From contig NC_088305.1 in assembly GCF_032854445.1 (NCBI RefSeq), positions 12,219,606-12,283,605 on the forward strand: a stretch of DNA of 64,000 bases, read 5' to 3'. The stretch's first letter is position 1, and each line of letters opens with the position of its first letter. Source of the stretch: Liolophura sinensis (lineage: Eukaryota > Mollusca > Polyplacophora > Chitonida > Chitonidae). Shown one piece after another: positions 49,655 to 59,547 of this stretch. The position numbers and the translations under genes were made by a program. The notes under the pieces are model-generated. The model searched no databases, was not told the origin of the DNA, and was given only the letters and a program-made list of their open reading frames with translations.

Positions 49655-49870
49655 AGTGAGTGAATGAGTGAGTGAGTGAGTGCTTGGGGATTAACGTCGT
49701 ACATAGCAATTTTTCATATGACTCATATGTCAGTTATATGACTACGAGGGAATCATTAGAATGCATATGATGTACCTCCTTGATGCAGGACGGATTTCCA
49801 CCGCTCTTTATCTAGTGCTGCTTCACTGAGACGACTTATCGAAGGCAAGTAAGCCATTATACTGATACAG
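49655..49870 (-). repeat. Dispersed repeat family B copy
   Basis: (GAGT)n, 'GCTTGGGGATTAACGTCGTA', 'GCAGGACGGATTTCCACCGC', 'TTATCTAGTGCTGCTTCACT', 'AAGGCAAGTAAGCC'. Contains a duplicated CATATGACT. Confidence 0.83.
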
Positions 49871-49959
49871 GTCATACTCGAAAAAAATTCTTTAATATGG
49901 CAAGGGTCATTTTTTGGTGGAGTATACCCGGAGTAAAGAATCGACCACTACGTCAACCA

Positions 49960-50085
49960 CTATATATGTCACCAAGACCTCAAGCGCCAAGAGGGAAATC
50001 TGCTATTTCCCTCTCCAAGACCGGTTTTGAACAAAAATCCGGCATGATAAAGCCTTGAGTACGGCGTTAAACAAGAAACAAAAAG
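49960..50085 (+). repeat. SINE-like 3' fragment
   Basis: CAAGCGCCAAGAGGGAAATC, 'CCCTCTCCAAGACCGGTTTT', 'TTGAGTACGGCGTTAAACAA', then an A-rich tail. Confidence 0.55.
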
Positions 50086-50146
50086 GTAAGCATGTGAATA
50101 ATGTGTTTCACTTAGCTTTGAAGGGGGAATACTGTATTCTCAGATG

Positions 50147-50417
50147 TATTTACTTATTTATTTATGTGATTGGTGTTTTACGCCCTACTCAAGAATATTT
50201 CACTTATACGACGGCGGCCAGTATTATGGTGGGAGGAAACCAGGTAGATCCCGGGGAAATCCTCGACGATCCGCTGATTACTGGCAAACCTTCCCACGTG
50301 CAGCTGGAGAGGAAGCCAGGATAAGCCGGACCTCAACTCACAGCGACCGCTTTGGTGACAGACTCCTGAGTCATTATGATGCGCTAGCACGCTAACCCAC
50401 TGAACCACGGAGGCCCC
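50147..50417 (-). repeat. SINE family A, full-length copy
   Basis: The best preserved copy: TTATTTATTTATGTGATTGG tail complement, 'TTACGCCCTACTCAAGAATA', 'ACGACGGCGGCCAGTATTAT', 'GGTGGGAGGAAACC', 'TTCCCACGTGCAGC', 'GGAGAGGAAGCC', 'CTCAACTCACAGCGACCGCT', and the tRNA-like head complement 'ACTGAACCACGGAGGCCCCC'. About 270 bp. It abuts the zinc-finger segment that follows. Confidence 0.92.
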
Positions 50418-50460
50418 CTCAGATAAAAATCTTCTCTAAAAATTAGTGTCATTCTGTGTA

Positions 50461-50788
50461 GGCGCTTTTCAAGGCGGATCGATCGCCTGTGGTGTAAGCA
50501 GGCACAGCACGACAAGGGGGAGAGGTCCAAATTTTATGGCGGTACGTACGACAGGCTCTTTTCCAGGCAGGACAACTGGCTGCATCATGAGAGAACGTAC
50601 CACGCAGGGGAGAATGCGGGGAGAGGTTTACGTGCCCGACCTGCGGTCGGGCGTTTCCCCGCCGGTGCAATTTGATCCAGCACCAGCAACACGAAAAACA
50701 GGAGCGTGTGTGGAAATGTGATGGGTGTGACAAGACCTTTTACCGGTTATGGGATTGGCGCTTGCATCGACGTGCTCAACACGGAAAG
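50461..50788 (+). pseudogene. Degenerate C2H2 zinc-finger exon
   Basis: The segment lies between an acceptor-like TCATTCTGTGTAG and a strong donor GTAAGT at 50789-50794. Its 3' part reads two good C2H2 fingers in one frame (FTCPTCGRAFPRRCNLIQHQ, then WKCDGCDKTFYRLWDWRLHR followed by RAQH). The 5' part, in a different frame, holds two eroded fingers (FSRRIDRLWCKQAQH and YDRLFSRQDNWLHHERTYH) in which the first cysteines are replaced. At least one frameshift and in-frame stops separate the two halves. The last finger resembles in spacing and residues (K.F..LW.) the finger inside the nearby Polinton polymerase. It may be an accessory gene of the element or an unrelated host exon. Confidence 0.6.
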
Positions 50789-50864
50789 GTAAGTCACACA
50801 CCCTCCCACACACACACTGTTTGGTGAAAGCCGAACGGTTTGTACCACTCGGCTATGCGATACG

Positions 50865-51890
50865 ATCCTGCAGTATAAACACAAGCCGCATTTCGTATGA
50901 ACGGTCCAATTTTCGGTACTTGAGATTTATTGGTGAACTACTTTCGAAGTGACGCAGCGGGTGGTTCATAACCGTATGCTTCCAAGTTATAAGCTTTTTT
51001 TTACCTGTATGCTACCTAACACGTTTCTGTGGTCATATTCTCTGGATTTGGTGCCTTATTCATGTAAAATTGAATAAAACAATAAATATTGGACATCATA
51101 GATGGCGCTGTAGCGCTAATCTATGCCAACTTGCCATAATGCTCGCTAGGTCATCGCCCGCGGCTATTCACTTGTGCACATACATGAAAAGGTATGACTG
51201 CCTAAACCAAGAGATAATTGTGTGACGTGATAAGCTATTCTATAAGACAGTCCAGAAGCTGGAGACCACGTGATTTCCCTGGTTGCAAACAGGGTGGATA
51301 AAGAAATTCGTCTCGCAAAAAAAATATTGCACAGGACATGCCTGTTGTCAAATCGATGTCAACGATAGTGTATTCGTTGGAGTTGTGTCATTTTCTGCTC
51401 TCCAGTTTCGTACTATGAATGGTCCAATTTTCGATATTTGAGATTTACTGGTGAACTGCTTGCGCAGTGGCACAGCGAATCTTACATAACCGTATGCTTC
51501 CATGTTATAAGCTTATTTTTGTTTTACATATATATTGCCTAACACGTTTCTGTGGCCATGTTCTCTGGATTTGGTGCCTTTTTATGTAAAATTGAATAAA
51601 ACAATAATTATTAGGCATCACAGATGGCGCTGTGTGTTTCAGCTAAGCCCACATGTTTAAAGATAGCCTATTTGTTTTTGCAAAACTCCTGTGATGTTTT
51701 TTGTACAACATAACGCTATACCTGAAGGCCTTCGACTAAGATTGACATATTTATCATACAATGCAGTATAAACCCATGCCGTATTTCGTACATCAGAATC
51801 AGCAATACGATTTGTGAGAGAGAATTTCAGTCGGAATATCTCCAAGAGGCATGTTGACACGACTATAGACGGGACCAGCCTTTGGCGCTG
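50865..51890. repeat. ~520-bp direct duplication (2 copies plus partial third)
   Basis: Copy 1 about 50880-51115 and copy 2 about 51403-51640 share TGGTCCAATTTTCG-type sequence, 'TTGAGATTTA.TGGTGAACT', 'CATAACCGTATGCTTCCA', 'CCTAACACGTTTCTGTGG', 'TTCTCTGGATTTGGTGCC', 'ATGTAAAATTGAATAAAACA' and 'ATCA.AGATGGCGCTGT'. Further partial matches (GCAGTATAAACCCATGCCGT, TAAGCCCACATGTTTAAA) recur at about 51765-51790 and 51900. Confidence 0.85.
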
Positions 51891-51929
51891 TATGGTTCAT
51901 CTAAGCCCACATGTTTAAACCTAATGTGA

Positions 51930-52330
51930 CTCTACTATAGTCACATTCTACTCTACTATAGTTATACATACAACAATCCAATAAATAAATAAATATACTG
52001 TACTATAGTTATATTATACTCAATTATACTCTACGATACTACAGCTATGAATAGCTATACTATGCGATACTATAGCTATACTAGACTAAATATTCGGCAA
52101 GCCCCCACGGACGCCTGCTGACACACTGCCCGCGGGAGTGTCGCGTCATCAAACGCCCCAGATCTTTTACACTTAGTCACTATGCTATCCAACCGTGCCG
52201 TTCCCCTACTGTACTTTTACTAAAGTATAGCTATACAATATTATAGTTATACTCTACTATAGTTATACTCTATGATACTATAGCTATACTCTACTATAGT
52301 TGTACTATACTTTTCGAAACTATTCTACCC
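51930..52330. repeat. CTATAG-rich degenerate repeat region
   Basis: Recurrent ATACTCTACTATAGTTATAC-like words on both sides of a non-repeat GC-rich insert at about 52088-52205 (GACGCCTGCTGACACACTGC). TATAG and its complement CTATA alternate, giving many short palindromes. Confidence 0.82.
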
Positions 52331-52480
52331 TCTACTCTACGATACTCCACGCCACCATGCTAAGGCTACTATTCGACACGCTTCTGTGTTACAGAAGCCC
52401 GCTTTCCCACCAACACCACTACCACCACTGCAAACGAAAACGAAGCCAACTCCAAAGTCAGCTCGAGTGACAACCCCCAA

Positions 52481-55400
52481 GTGAGCCGCTTCGAACCAGA
52501 CGTCCCTGCAATGGACGAGGAATTCCAGCCCGACCCGACCCAACCCCTCGACGATCTCCTGCCTAACAATGAGGGTACGGGAACTGTATCGGCAGCAATG
52601 GCGCTCGATTCGGAACCTTTTTACCGCTGGAAGCCCGTCCAAGATCTCTATAATTACCGGATTAGCGATCTCGGAGCCATCCCAGCCTAACTGAACGCGA
52701 TTTGTGAGGACCAGCCGGCAGCCTTCACCATCAATTACAGCTACGGCACCACGAAACAGAACAGTTCAGGTACTTTTACCCTAGCACCAACAATGACGGC
52801 GAACAAGGGGCTGCACACGTTTGTGGAAGGAGCTCATCGACAAGGCCGACCTCAAAAACTGCGAGAACCAGGCTCGACATCAGCACAAAATTTATATGGA
52901 GGACGAAGAGATGGAGCTAAGGCATTTCCGCTGTGTAGCCCACAGTGTGCTGGACACGGTGGAGAGCCTATTTAATGTAAACATTTCAGTTGACCAGCTC
53001 GTCCCCAAGGACAAGGCGTACTCGGTTCAACTCGTCCATCGCAGGGCAGAGCGCTATGCTTCTCCCACCATGCGGTGAAACCTACACAATCAATATTTCA
53101 GCTACATTCAAGGACATGGGGCGTTACGGTCAGTCTTTCACCTGTCAAGTGTGTTCAAAGAGCTTTAATAAGCTATGGAAATTACGACGGCACAGCCAAA
53201 CGTGCAGCCGTTCGCCGAAAGTACCCGGGTGGTGAATTCCACAATCAACCCACTATTTTCGAAGTGTTGGCGGACATGGGTATTTACCTCCGGGAAAGTG
53301 ACAACGGAATATTCCCTTACCGAGCATGTTACGAAATCGAAGTCTACCTGACCCCTGTGGAAGAAGCTATGACCACCTCAACGGAATGGACGTCCCAACA
53401 CATCCCCATGAGTGTCAGCGTGAGCTCCAATGTGCCCGATTACGACCAGCCTGTGTGCTTCATCTCTACCGGCGATCCCCACGATCTCCTCGAGAGGATG
53501 AGGGCTTACCTCAATACCATCAGCAAGACCAGAAGCGCCTATCTCACTGAGCATTATGTCTACATCCTGGACGAGTTAGACGAGCGCATCGATCCCAATG
53601 ACACCAAGCCATCTTACACAAATTCGTCGCCTGTATCAACCATCTCCCGATCCTCGGCTTCAACTCGGGCAACTACGACCTGAACTTGATAAAGCAATAG
53701 CCATAGCCCCACCTGGTCAAGGCCGGTGATTTGGAGTGTGCAACAATAACCACATGGCCCTCAGCACGCCGCAGCTGAAACTTATGGACATTCGAAATTA
53801 CCTGGCCCCTAATTACAGTTACGACAAGTGGGTGAAAGTTTACGACTGCCGCGTCACCAAAGGGAAATTTTGTGACAGCCATATAGACTCCCCCGCCCGG
53901 CTGGAGGAAACGGCCCTTCAACCTCTCCACGCTTTCGATAGCGATCTGACCTACCAGCGTTGCACGGACGTCGAGTACAAGATCCTGCAGGAGACTTGTA
54001 GGAAGCACGGCATGTGTACCGTAAGACTTGCTGCGTTGGTATAACAACCTGGACGTGATCCCCTTCATTGAAGCGGCGGAGAAGATGGTGGTGTCCTACC
54101 AAACCATGCACGTCAACGTCTTCAAAAACTATTAGCATACCGAGGCTCACCCTGTGCTACTTGTTTCACGATTTGCGCTCCGTGTTCACGCTCATCGGGG
54201 ACAAAGACAGAGAAATACACGAATGGCTAAAGAAAAACATCGTGAGCAGGCCGAGCATCATCTTTCATCGGTACTACGAACGAGTCGTGTCCCGTATGCG
54301 GGAAGGTAAGCTCTGTGAGCGGATCGTTGGGTTCGATGCTAACGCATTGTACTTGGCCTGCCTTGCCTCACCCATGCCGGCGGGTAACTATATTCGATGG
54401 CGACGTAACGGAAAGAAGTTCGTTCCCTCCGTCACCGCGACGCGTCTGGCTGAAAAATGGCTGGACTGGCAGTTGCACCAGCTGGGGGTGCCCATCCGCC
54501 ACCCGCTGAATCATACCGAGAAACGGTCGGTGATAGGTAACTCTCCATAGATCAGCTCGCCCACATCGACCGTCGTCCCACCGTCTTCCAGTTCCACGCT
54601 TGCTATTACCATAACCATGGCTGTCACCTGAATCACCCATGCCAGGGTGAGCTGCGCTATAACGACCGGCGAGAGTTGACACGAACGAGGCCTACGTCCG
54701 CTCCCAGGGGTACGAGTTGATATCCATATGGGAGTGCGAGTTTCTTCGCCTGCGGAAAACGAACCCGGCCTTGTGCGCCTTCCTGCAGCAGTACGGCTTA
54801 TAGCGTCATAGCGACAGCCAAAGACGGCTGTCGTCCAAGGCCGGTTGTTTGGCTTCGGACCATCTCAAAGCGGACTTTGAGGAATGTCCACCCATCTTTA
54901 AAAACATCGATGTGAGCCTTGAGGACATAGGCCCCACCACGGCGAAGTTCGCGCAGGTAAATGAGGTCATGCCCTGTTCCGGGCGTATGCTGATCGGGTG
55001 TATGTTCGGCACGGCAATTGTGCTGGCCACCCCGTTACTCCAGTGGTATCTCGTTCACGAGTTGTAGTCACCCGCGTCTGGAGTACACGCCCGAGCGAGT
55101 CTTTCAAACATTTGCGCACGCCGTCACCCAAGCCCGGCGAGAGGGGGACGCCGACCCTCCCAAGGCTCTTATCGGGGTAACAATGTTTTTGGGAAATTCC
55201 AGCTATGGCAAAATCGTGACAAACCAAGACCGGCATGTGATGTGAAATTCTGTGACCTGACGAAGATGCACAAGGTACTGGAGAGTGTACGGTGCTGTAC
55301 CGTCGACCAAATCGATGACGACACACTCAAAGTGGTGAGCAGCAAGAGGACCATTCGTTACAACCCACCCTTGCAAATAGGATGTATGGTGTACCAGTAT

Positions 55401-55935
55401 GCCAAACTCTGTATGTTGGAGTTTTACTATGATTTCATGACTCGTTTTTTTTTAAACAAGGCGGACTGGCAGTACTGCGAGATGGACACGGACTCCGCAT
55501 ACATGGCCTGGTTTGACCCGGACTGGGAATGCTTGGTTAAACCTGAGCTGCGGGCGGTATACGAGGCGGAACGGTACAAATGATTGCCTAGACGCGACCA
55601 CTACGACTTTGATAAACGTATGCCGGGGCTCTTCAAAGTCAAGTGATCTGGTGACGCTATCGTCAGTTTGTGTTCTGACATACCATTCCTACGGTTGGGA
55701 GTCGAGCAGTAAAGACAAGCTCTCCTGCAAAGGGGTTAGCATTCGGGGAGTGAAGAAGGACATTTACTTCTCCGTGTTGCGCGACCAGCAAAGCGCGAGT
55801 GGTGTAAACCGAGGTGTGCGTATGACAGGCAAAAACATGTACTCCTACACGCAACGTAAAGACGCTTTTACCTGTTTTTACGGGAAGCACAAAGTACTCC
55901 CGGACGGTGTGAGCACCACTTACCTGGATATTTGA
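52481..55935 (+). pseudogene. Polinton protein-primed family B DNA polymerase, frameshifted
   Basis: Recognisable pieces occur in order but in shifting frames. An N-terminal domain (AFTINYSYGTT at about 52720; FRYFYPSTNN at about 52767) is followed by a C2H2 finger (FTCQVCSKSFNKLWKLRRH, about 53137) and the 'PGGEF' and 'FPYRA' start of the exonuclease domain (about 53225-53325). An Exo II-type LGFNSGNYDLNLIK lies near 53660, then WYNNLDVIPF near 54040. Polymerase motif A region (FDANALYL) is near 54335, motif B (GNSSYGK) near 55190, motif C (EMDTDSAYMA) near 55480, and the C-terminal 'GVSTTYLDI' ends at a stop at 55933-55935. I count at least six frame changes plus in-frame stops. The enzyme would replicate the element by protein priming; this copy cannot. 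Confidence 0.9.
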
Positions 55936-56030
55936 CCGGACTTTCCCCAACGGTTATATACCGTGCCCTTATAATGTGTTGCCGTTGAATGCTGAAACAC
56001 CACTGTGTGCAAGTGTCATGTTCTCTTTAT

Positions 56031-56515
56031 TTATTTCATAGCATGTCGAACAGGAAAAAAACATCGAAAGAACGTTATTTTACAGCCCCTGGCTGGTGGC
56101 GTGATAAAAAACGGGGGCTGGACCCCAAACTGGCGCTCCATCCAATCGAACACCATTAAGTCGTTATCGTATGTCGTGCACGACATACGTACAATAGCGT
56201 CATAGGACGACCTCGAGTCCGGTTGGTTAAGTAATACACGCAATATTGTCCACACACGGCCGTGTCCAGACTCTGCAGGTGCCGATCCTTCCACGTCCAG
56301 TGATTGGTCCTCCGGTTAAGCCAAGCGGTGATATCGGTGTGGAGGGGTGGGAGTCCGTACGAATCAAAGTATTCTCCTTGGGGACGGGGTGGGTCTGGGC
56401 CCACATCTATGAAGACGGCTACCCAATGTTGTCCCGGGCGGAGGCATGCGTCTGGTTGATGACACAGGCCCAGTGTGTGTTGATCACCTGGTGAGGGAGG
56501 TGGTCTCGAGAGTAG
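56031..56515 (-). pseudogene. Adenain-like cysteine protease of the Polinton, frameshifted
   Basis: On the minus strand, in order: SRDHLPHQVINT (about 56500-56465), GQHWVAVFID with the catalytic histidine (about 56430), FDSYGLPP with the acidic residue, then LQSLDTAVCGQYCVYYL with the glutamine and catalytic cysteine. A C-terminal YDNDLMVFDWM segment follows in another frame. The His-Asp-Gln-Cys layout is that of adenovirus-type maturation proteases found in Polintons. At least two frame changes break it. It lies between the capsid gene and the convergent polymerase. Confidence 0.82.
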
Positions 56516-56597
56516 ACGTCACCCAGCACGGCGCGGGTAAATACGTCCGCCTGTAGCACACGTCACAATGGCACCGTGTCCATGTTGTTTTGTTTTT

Positions 56598-57837
56598 TCA
56601 ACTAGCGAAGTCACAGAGTACGCTTCGGCTTTTGCCTATTTCTATGATTTTGTTGAATTCGGCGTAGCACACCACGTTAATGGTTTCCGGCAGTGGCCTG
56701 GCAAACCCCATCTCCAGGAGCAAATCCCCTTTCTGCACCAGGTTTAGTTGGTGATCGTTGTGGGGACAAGTCGAAACAAAAGAGCGTGTTGCCTTCGGCG
56801 AACGCAGTGCGAAGAATGGAGTTCCCCTCGTCATGAAACACTTTCTCCATGTTGGTAAAGAGGTTCCCCTTGTCATAAAACACTTTCCCCATGTTTGTAA
56901 AGAGGTTCATGTACGTTCTGACGAAGTCTCAAAGTCGGGTGAAAGGGGCTTGGCTGGAATTTCACGTCTGCCGAAATGCAAGGCGACATAATTTGTGTAC
57001 AAGTGCTGGAAATGGAACGGCTTAGCTCCCATCAAAAGCTGTGTTGCTCAGACATCCCACCACTAAACGTGTCGGTAAGCTATCCAGAAATAGGTTTTGT
57101 TCGTTGATGAGGGTGTTGCCTTTTAGCACGGAGAAATATTTGGTCAGCACGCGGCGAATAGGATACTTGGCAGGGGCTTTAGCCAACGCTTTCTAATGCC
57201 CCACTTGAACACCCCTGGGGACTTTGACTTTGCGTGCAAAAGGTCAACACCTCCTCCAAGCGGGTCTTGTAGTCGGGAGCCTCCTTACCGGACATCACGG
57301 CAAGCACGTTTTTGGACAGAGTGAGGCGGATGCGGACAGTCACGTTATTCAGCAGGTGACGCCGTTGCAGAAACATGTCGCAGTGCAGGTGCCCTAGCAT
57401 GTCAACCGACCGACTTTGGGCCGTCGGGTGCACATGGCCTCTGCGCCGTAACACAATAAGGTCTCCAAGTAGGCACGGTACGGGTACATATTGGTGGAAG
57501 TGGTGATGAGTTTATCGTTCATGGAGACGTCGACCTGTTGCCACAGCGAATGCAGCCACAGGTTAGTCGGAGCTACAATCTTGCCGGCCTCCACGACCTT
57601 TCCCTCCCCATCGATGATTTTCGCCTTCACGTACAACATGGTGTTGGCCACGTCCAAGTAAGTGTAATCGTACGTGTTGGTGATGAGAAATTCCAAGGGC
57701 CCCACCTCACTCTTTCTAGCGATGGGACTGTAGGCATTCCAGCGACCTTCACGAACGCTGGTGTCGGCTGGGGGTAAGGTCCACAAATCAAAGTCACTGC
57801 TGACCGATGAACAACACTGGGCATGGGGGAGAGCCAT
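56598..57837 (-). pseudogene. Polinton double jelly-roll major capsid protein, frameshifted
   Basis: The start is chosen at the ATG at 57835-57837 (MALPHAQ), the usual position relative to the following FDLWTLPP motif. The N-terminal half is intact over about 145 codons and shows family features: YSPIARKSEVGPLEFLI, YTYLDVANTMLYV, NLWLHSLWQQVDVSMNDK, YPYRAYLETLLCYGAEA. After about 57400 the frame is lost. Further conserved pieces (LLNNVTVRIRLTLSKN; AKYPIRR; CFDLSP) appear in shifting frames, and the C-terminal VVCYAEFNKIIEI ends at a stop at 56598. The protein would form the icosahedral shell of Polinton virions. Confidence 0.85.
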
Positions 57838-58228
57838 AGCGTGAGCTAAAAATATCCGGTGCGGAGCGGGGTTTAGTGCGTCGAGGTTGCCGGGAGAGCG
57901 TGCGTCTTCTGGGCCCAATGGGTAGGTGAGGACGAGTGGGAGCGGTACGTCTTCCGGATCCTACGTGCAGGTGATGAGTGGGAGCGGTGCTTTGGCCACC
58001 AGCTGTCTTTCCCCCTCCAGAACTCGTCCTTGCATGATACCGCTGTATTTTCTCATCTTCCGAGAGAGTAGTGTCGTACAGGATCGATGCCATCTCTTGG
58101 GCGAGCGCGTTGAGGGCTTTATCAGTACTGGGCACGGGGTACGGGGAGACGGGGTACAGGGGCGATGGCCGCGTGAGCGTGTCTAAGAGCCGCGGCCCGA
58201 TAAAGCCCATTTTCTTGGCGTGCTGCAT
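57795..58228 (-). CDS. Small conserved Polinton ORF, possible minor virion protein
   Basis: Starts MQHAKKMGFIGPRLLDTL and contains STDKALNALAQEMASILYD and LSEDEKIQRYHA, a pattern I associate with a short protein encoded just upstream of the capsid gene in Polintons and adintoviruses. The acidic/helical middle is convincing. The tail after about residue 70 is low-complexity, rich in Arg/Pro/Thr, and overlaps the capsid start, so a frameshift is likely there. A separate small-protein C-terminus (AKNVAAAIPALMGG, then VVKKIAGG) lies just upstream at about 58232-58297 and may be a glycine/alanine-rich minor capsid component. The exact function is not established. Confidence 0.55.
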
Positions 58229-58302
58229 TACCTCCCACCAGCTATCTTCTTAACGACGCCACCCATGAGAGCTGGTATGGCGGCGGCCACATTCTTGGCA
58301 CA

Positions 58303-58611
58303 TTAACACAAACACCGAAGTAAACCCGGATCGTTCCCGCACAGCACGGCGCGTCGAATCGTGGTAATTTGACACGTCTTGCGGGTTTTGAAACAACATG
58401 CTGACGGTCTGGGCACACCTCCTTCAAACCGAACGTTGGGTAACGTGGTGTACAGCGGCTGGCACTCCCCGTAATACCAGTCGACGCGTTGCGGAGGTGA
58501 GTAAATGAGAGCTTGAGCGTTCGCCACCAACCGTTTCACAAACACGGACTTTCCACGCCCCGTCGGTCCGCTGACGATGCAGGTAAACGGATGCTCCGAT
58601 CGAGTATCCAT
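58303..58611 (-). pseudogene. Polinton packaging ATPase, truncated
   Basis: Begins MDTRSEHPFTCIVSGPTGRG followed by KSVFVKRLV: a P-loop GPTGRGKS at residues about 15-22, as in the FtsK/HerA-type ATPase A32-like packaging proteins of Polintons. VDWYYGECQPLY and VRFEGGVP also fit. After about residue 70 the sequence diverges and the frame closes at about 102 codons, whereas family members are around 200 or more. The Walker B region is absent, so most of the gene has been deleted. Confidence 0.78.
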
Positions 58612-58699
58612 TGATGGAGAAGCTGGGTGAGTCAGTTCGGCTGGTCGTACGGGTGATGGTAAGGTACAGTGGGCGAGGCCGCTGTGGACACCGTCGCCG

Positions 58700-59209
58700 T
58701 CACCGTGGGCGGGAAGGGCGAGATAAACGGACTGCTACTGCGACTGCTGCTGCCGGTGCTGTCGGTACCGAAGTGCTGCTAGGGTGCGATGGTCGGTGAC
58801 GCCGGCGGAGTTGGGATGGACTGGGAAATCCCGTAAACTTCAACCGGGGAGTGATGGCTTGGTCCGTGAACGCGTCCTGCTCGGCGATAAACGCCGTAGT
58901 GAGTAGCGGGGTGAAGGTCAGGTCCTCACCCGGGACAGTCCTGTGAAGCCGGCGCAGGATGTCACTCTGCGATGACGCCGTAGATGGTGGTGGTGACGGC
59001 AGCGCCGGGGACAAAGGCTTCCCGGACCCACGGAAGAGCGTCTTGTTCAATTGCCCTTGTAGATATTTAAGGGTCGACTGATCTTGGAGGATCTGCACGC
59101 TGAGTTCCGAGGCCAATCCACCCACTAAAACTGCGATGTACAAGAGAAATCCGAGCACGGCTGCCACGGTGCCTTTATTCTCGGGCGAACCTTGTACCAA
59201 CTGATCCAT
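58700..59209 (-). CDS. Polinton ORF with N-terminal membrane segment, function unknown
   Basis: 169 codons from ATG at 59207-59209. One hydrophobic segment at about residues 14-35 (VLGFLLYIAVLVGG) is followed by SVQILQDQSTLKYLQGQL, possibly helical, then a Pro/Ser-rich region and an Ala/Val/Arg-rich low-complexity tail from about residue 140 that looks like erosion or slippage. It lies between the integrase and the ATPase, where Polintons commonly encode short membrane proteins. I do not recognise it. Confidence 0.5.
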   Translation of the reverse strand: MDQLVQGSPENKGTVAAVLGFLLYIAVLVGGLASELSVQILQDQSTLKYLQGQLNKTLFRGSGKPLSPALPSPPPSTASSQSDILRRLHRTVPGEDLTFTPLLTTAFIAEQDAFTDQAITPRLKFTGFPSPSQLRRRHRPSHPSSTSVPTAPAAAVAVAVRLSRPSRPR

Positions 59210-59322
59210 CCCTTGAGGTCGGTCTCTAGGGAGTTACAGTTAACCCCGTCATTCACGGACTACGAACTTGAACTTTGATATGGAATTCATGCTTCGAATA
59301 TTCATTGTCTGCCCGGCATCAT

Positions 59323-59518
59323 TGAAAACTGATGACCGCTTCTCTCTTGTGTGTTACCGGCATTATTTCTTATTTGTATAATTTCTTACATACCTTTGTC
59401 TTTGGGAGTTAGTGTTAAACGTTGTTTTGGAAATTGATCTGCGATTATCGACTTGGAACGCCTTTTACGGACTACGAATGGTATATGAATGTCTGACTTG
59501 ACGCTTATATTTAAATAC
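59323..59518 (+). repeat. ~196-bp block shared with 43171-43367
   Basis: Same order of words as the copy at 43 kb ('TCTTGTGTGTTACCGGC', 'TTGTATAATTTCTTACATAC', 'AGTGTTAAACGTTG', 'TTTACGGACTACGAATGGTA', 'GACGCTTATATTTAAATA'), with scattered substitutions and small indels. It sits between the stop of the integrase (59548) and the start of the membrane-segment ORF. Confidence 0.85.
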
Positions 59519-59547
59519 GTTTGACGTCCGTTGCCGGCACCCAAGAA

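Noticed and set aside
53326-53550. Extra ORFs overlapping the Polinton polymerase
   Set aside because: Shadow frames of the polymerase coding sequence; conserved motifs are in the other frame.
57538-57777. Plus-strand ORFs across 57.5-58.8 kb
   Set aside because: They are antisense to the capsid, ATPase and membrane-segment genes and lack any recognised motif.
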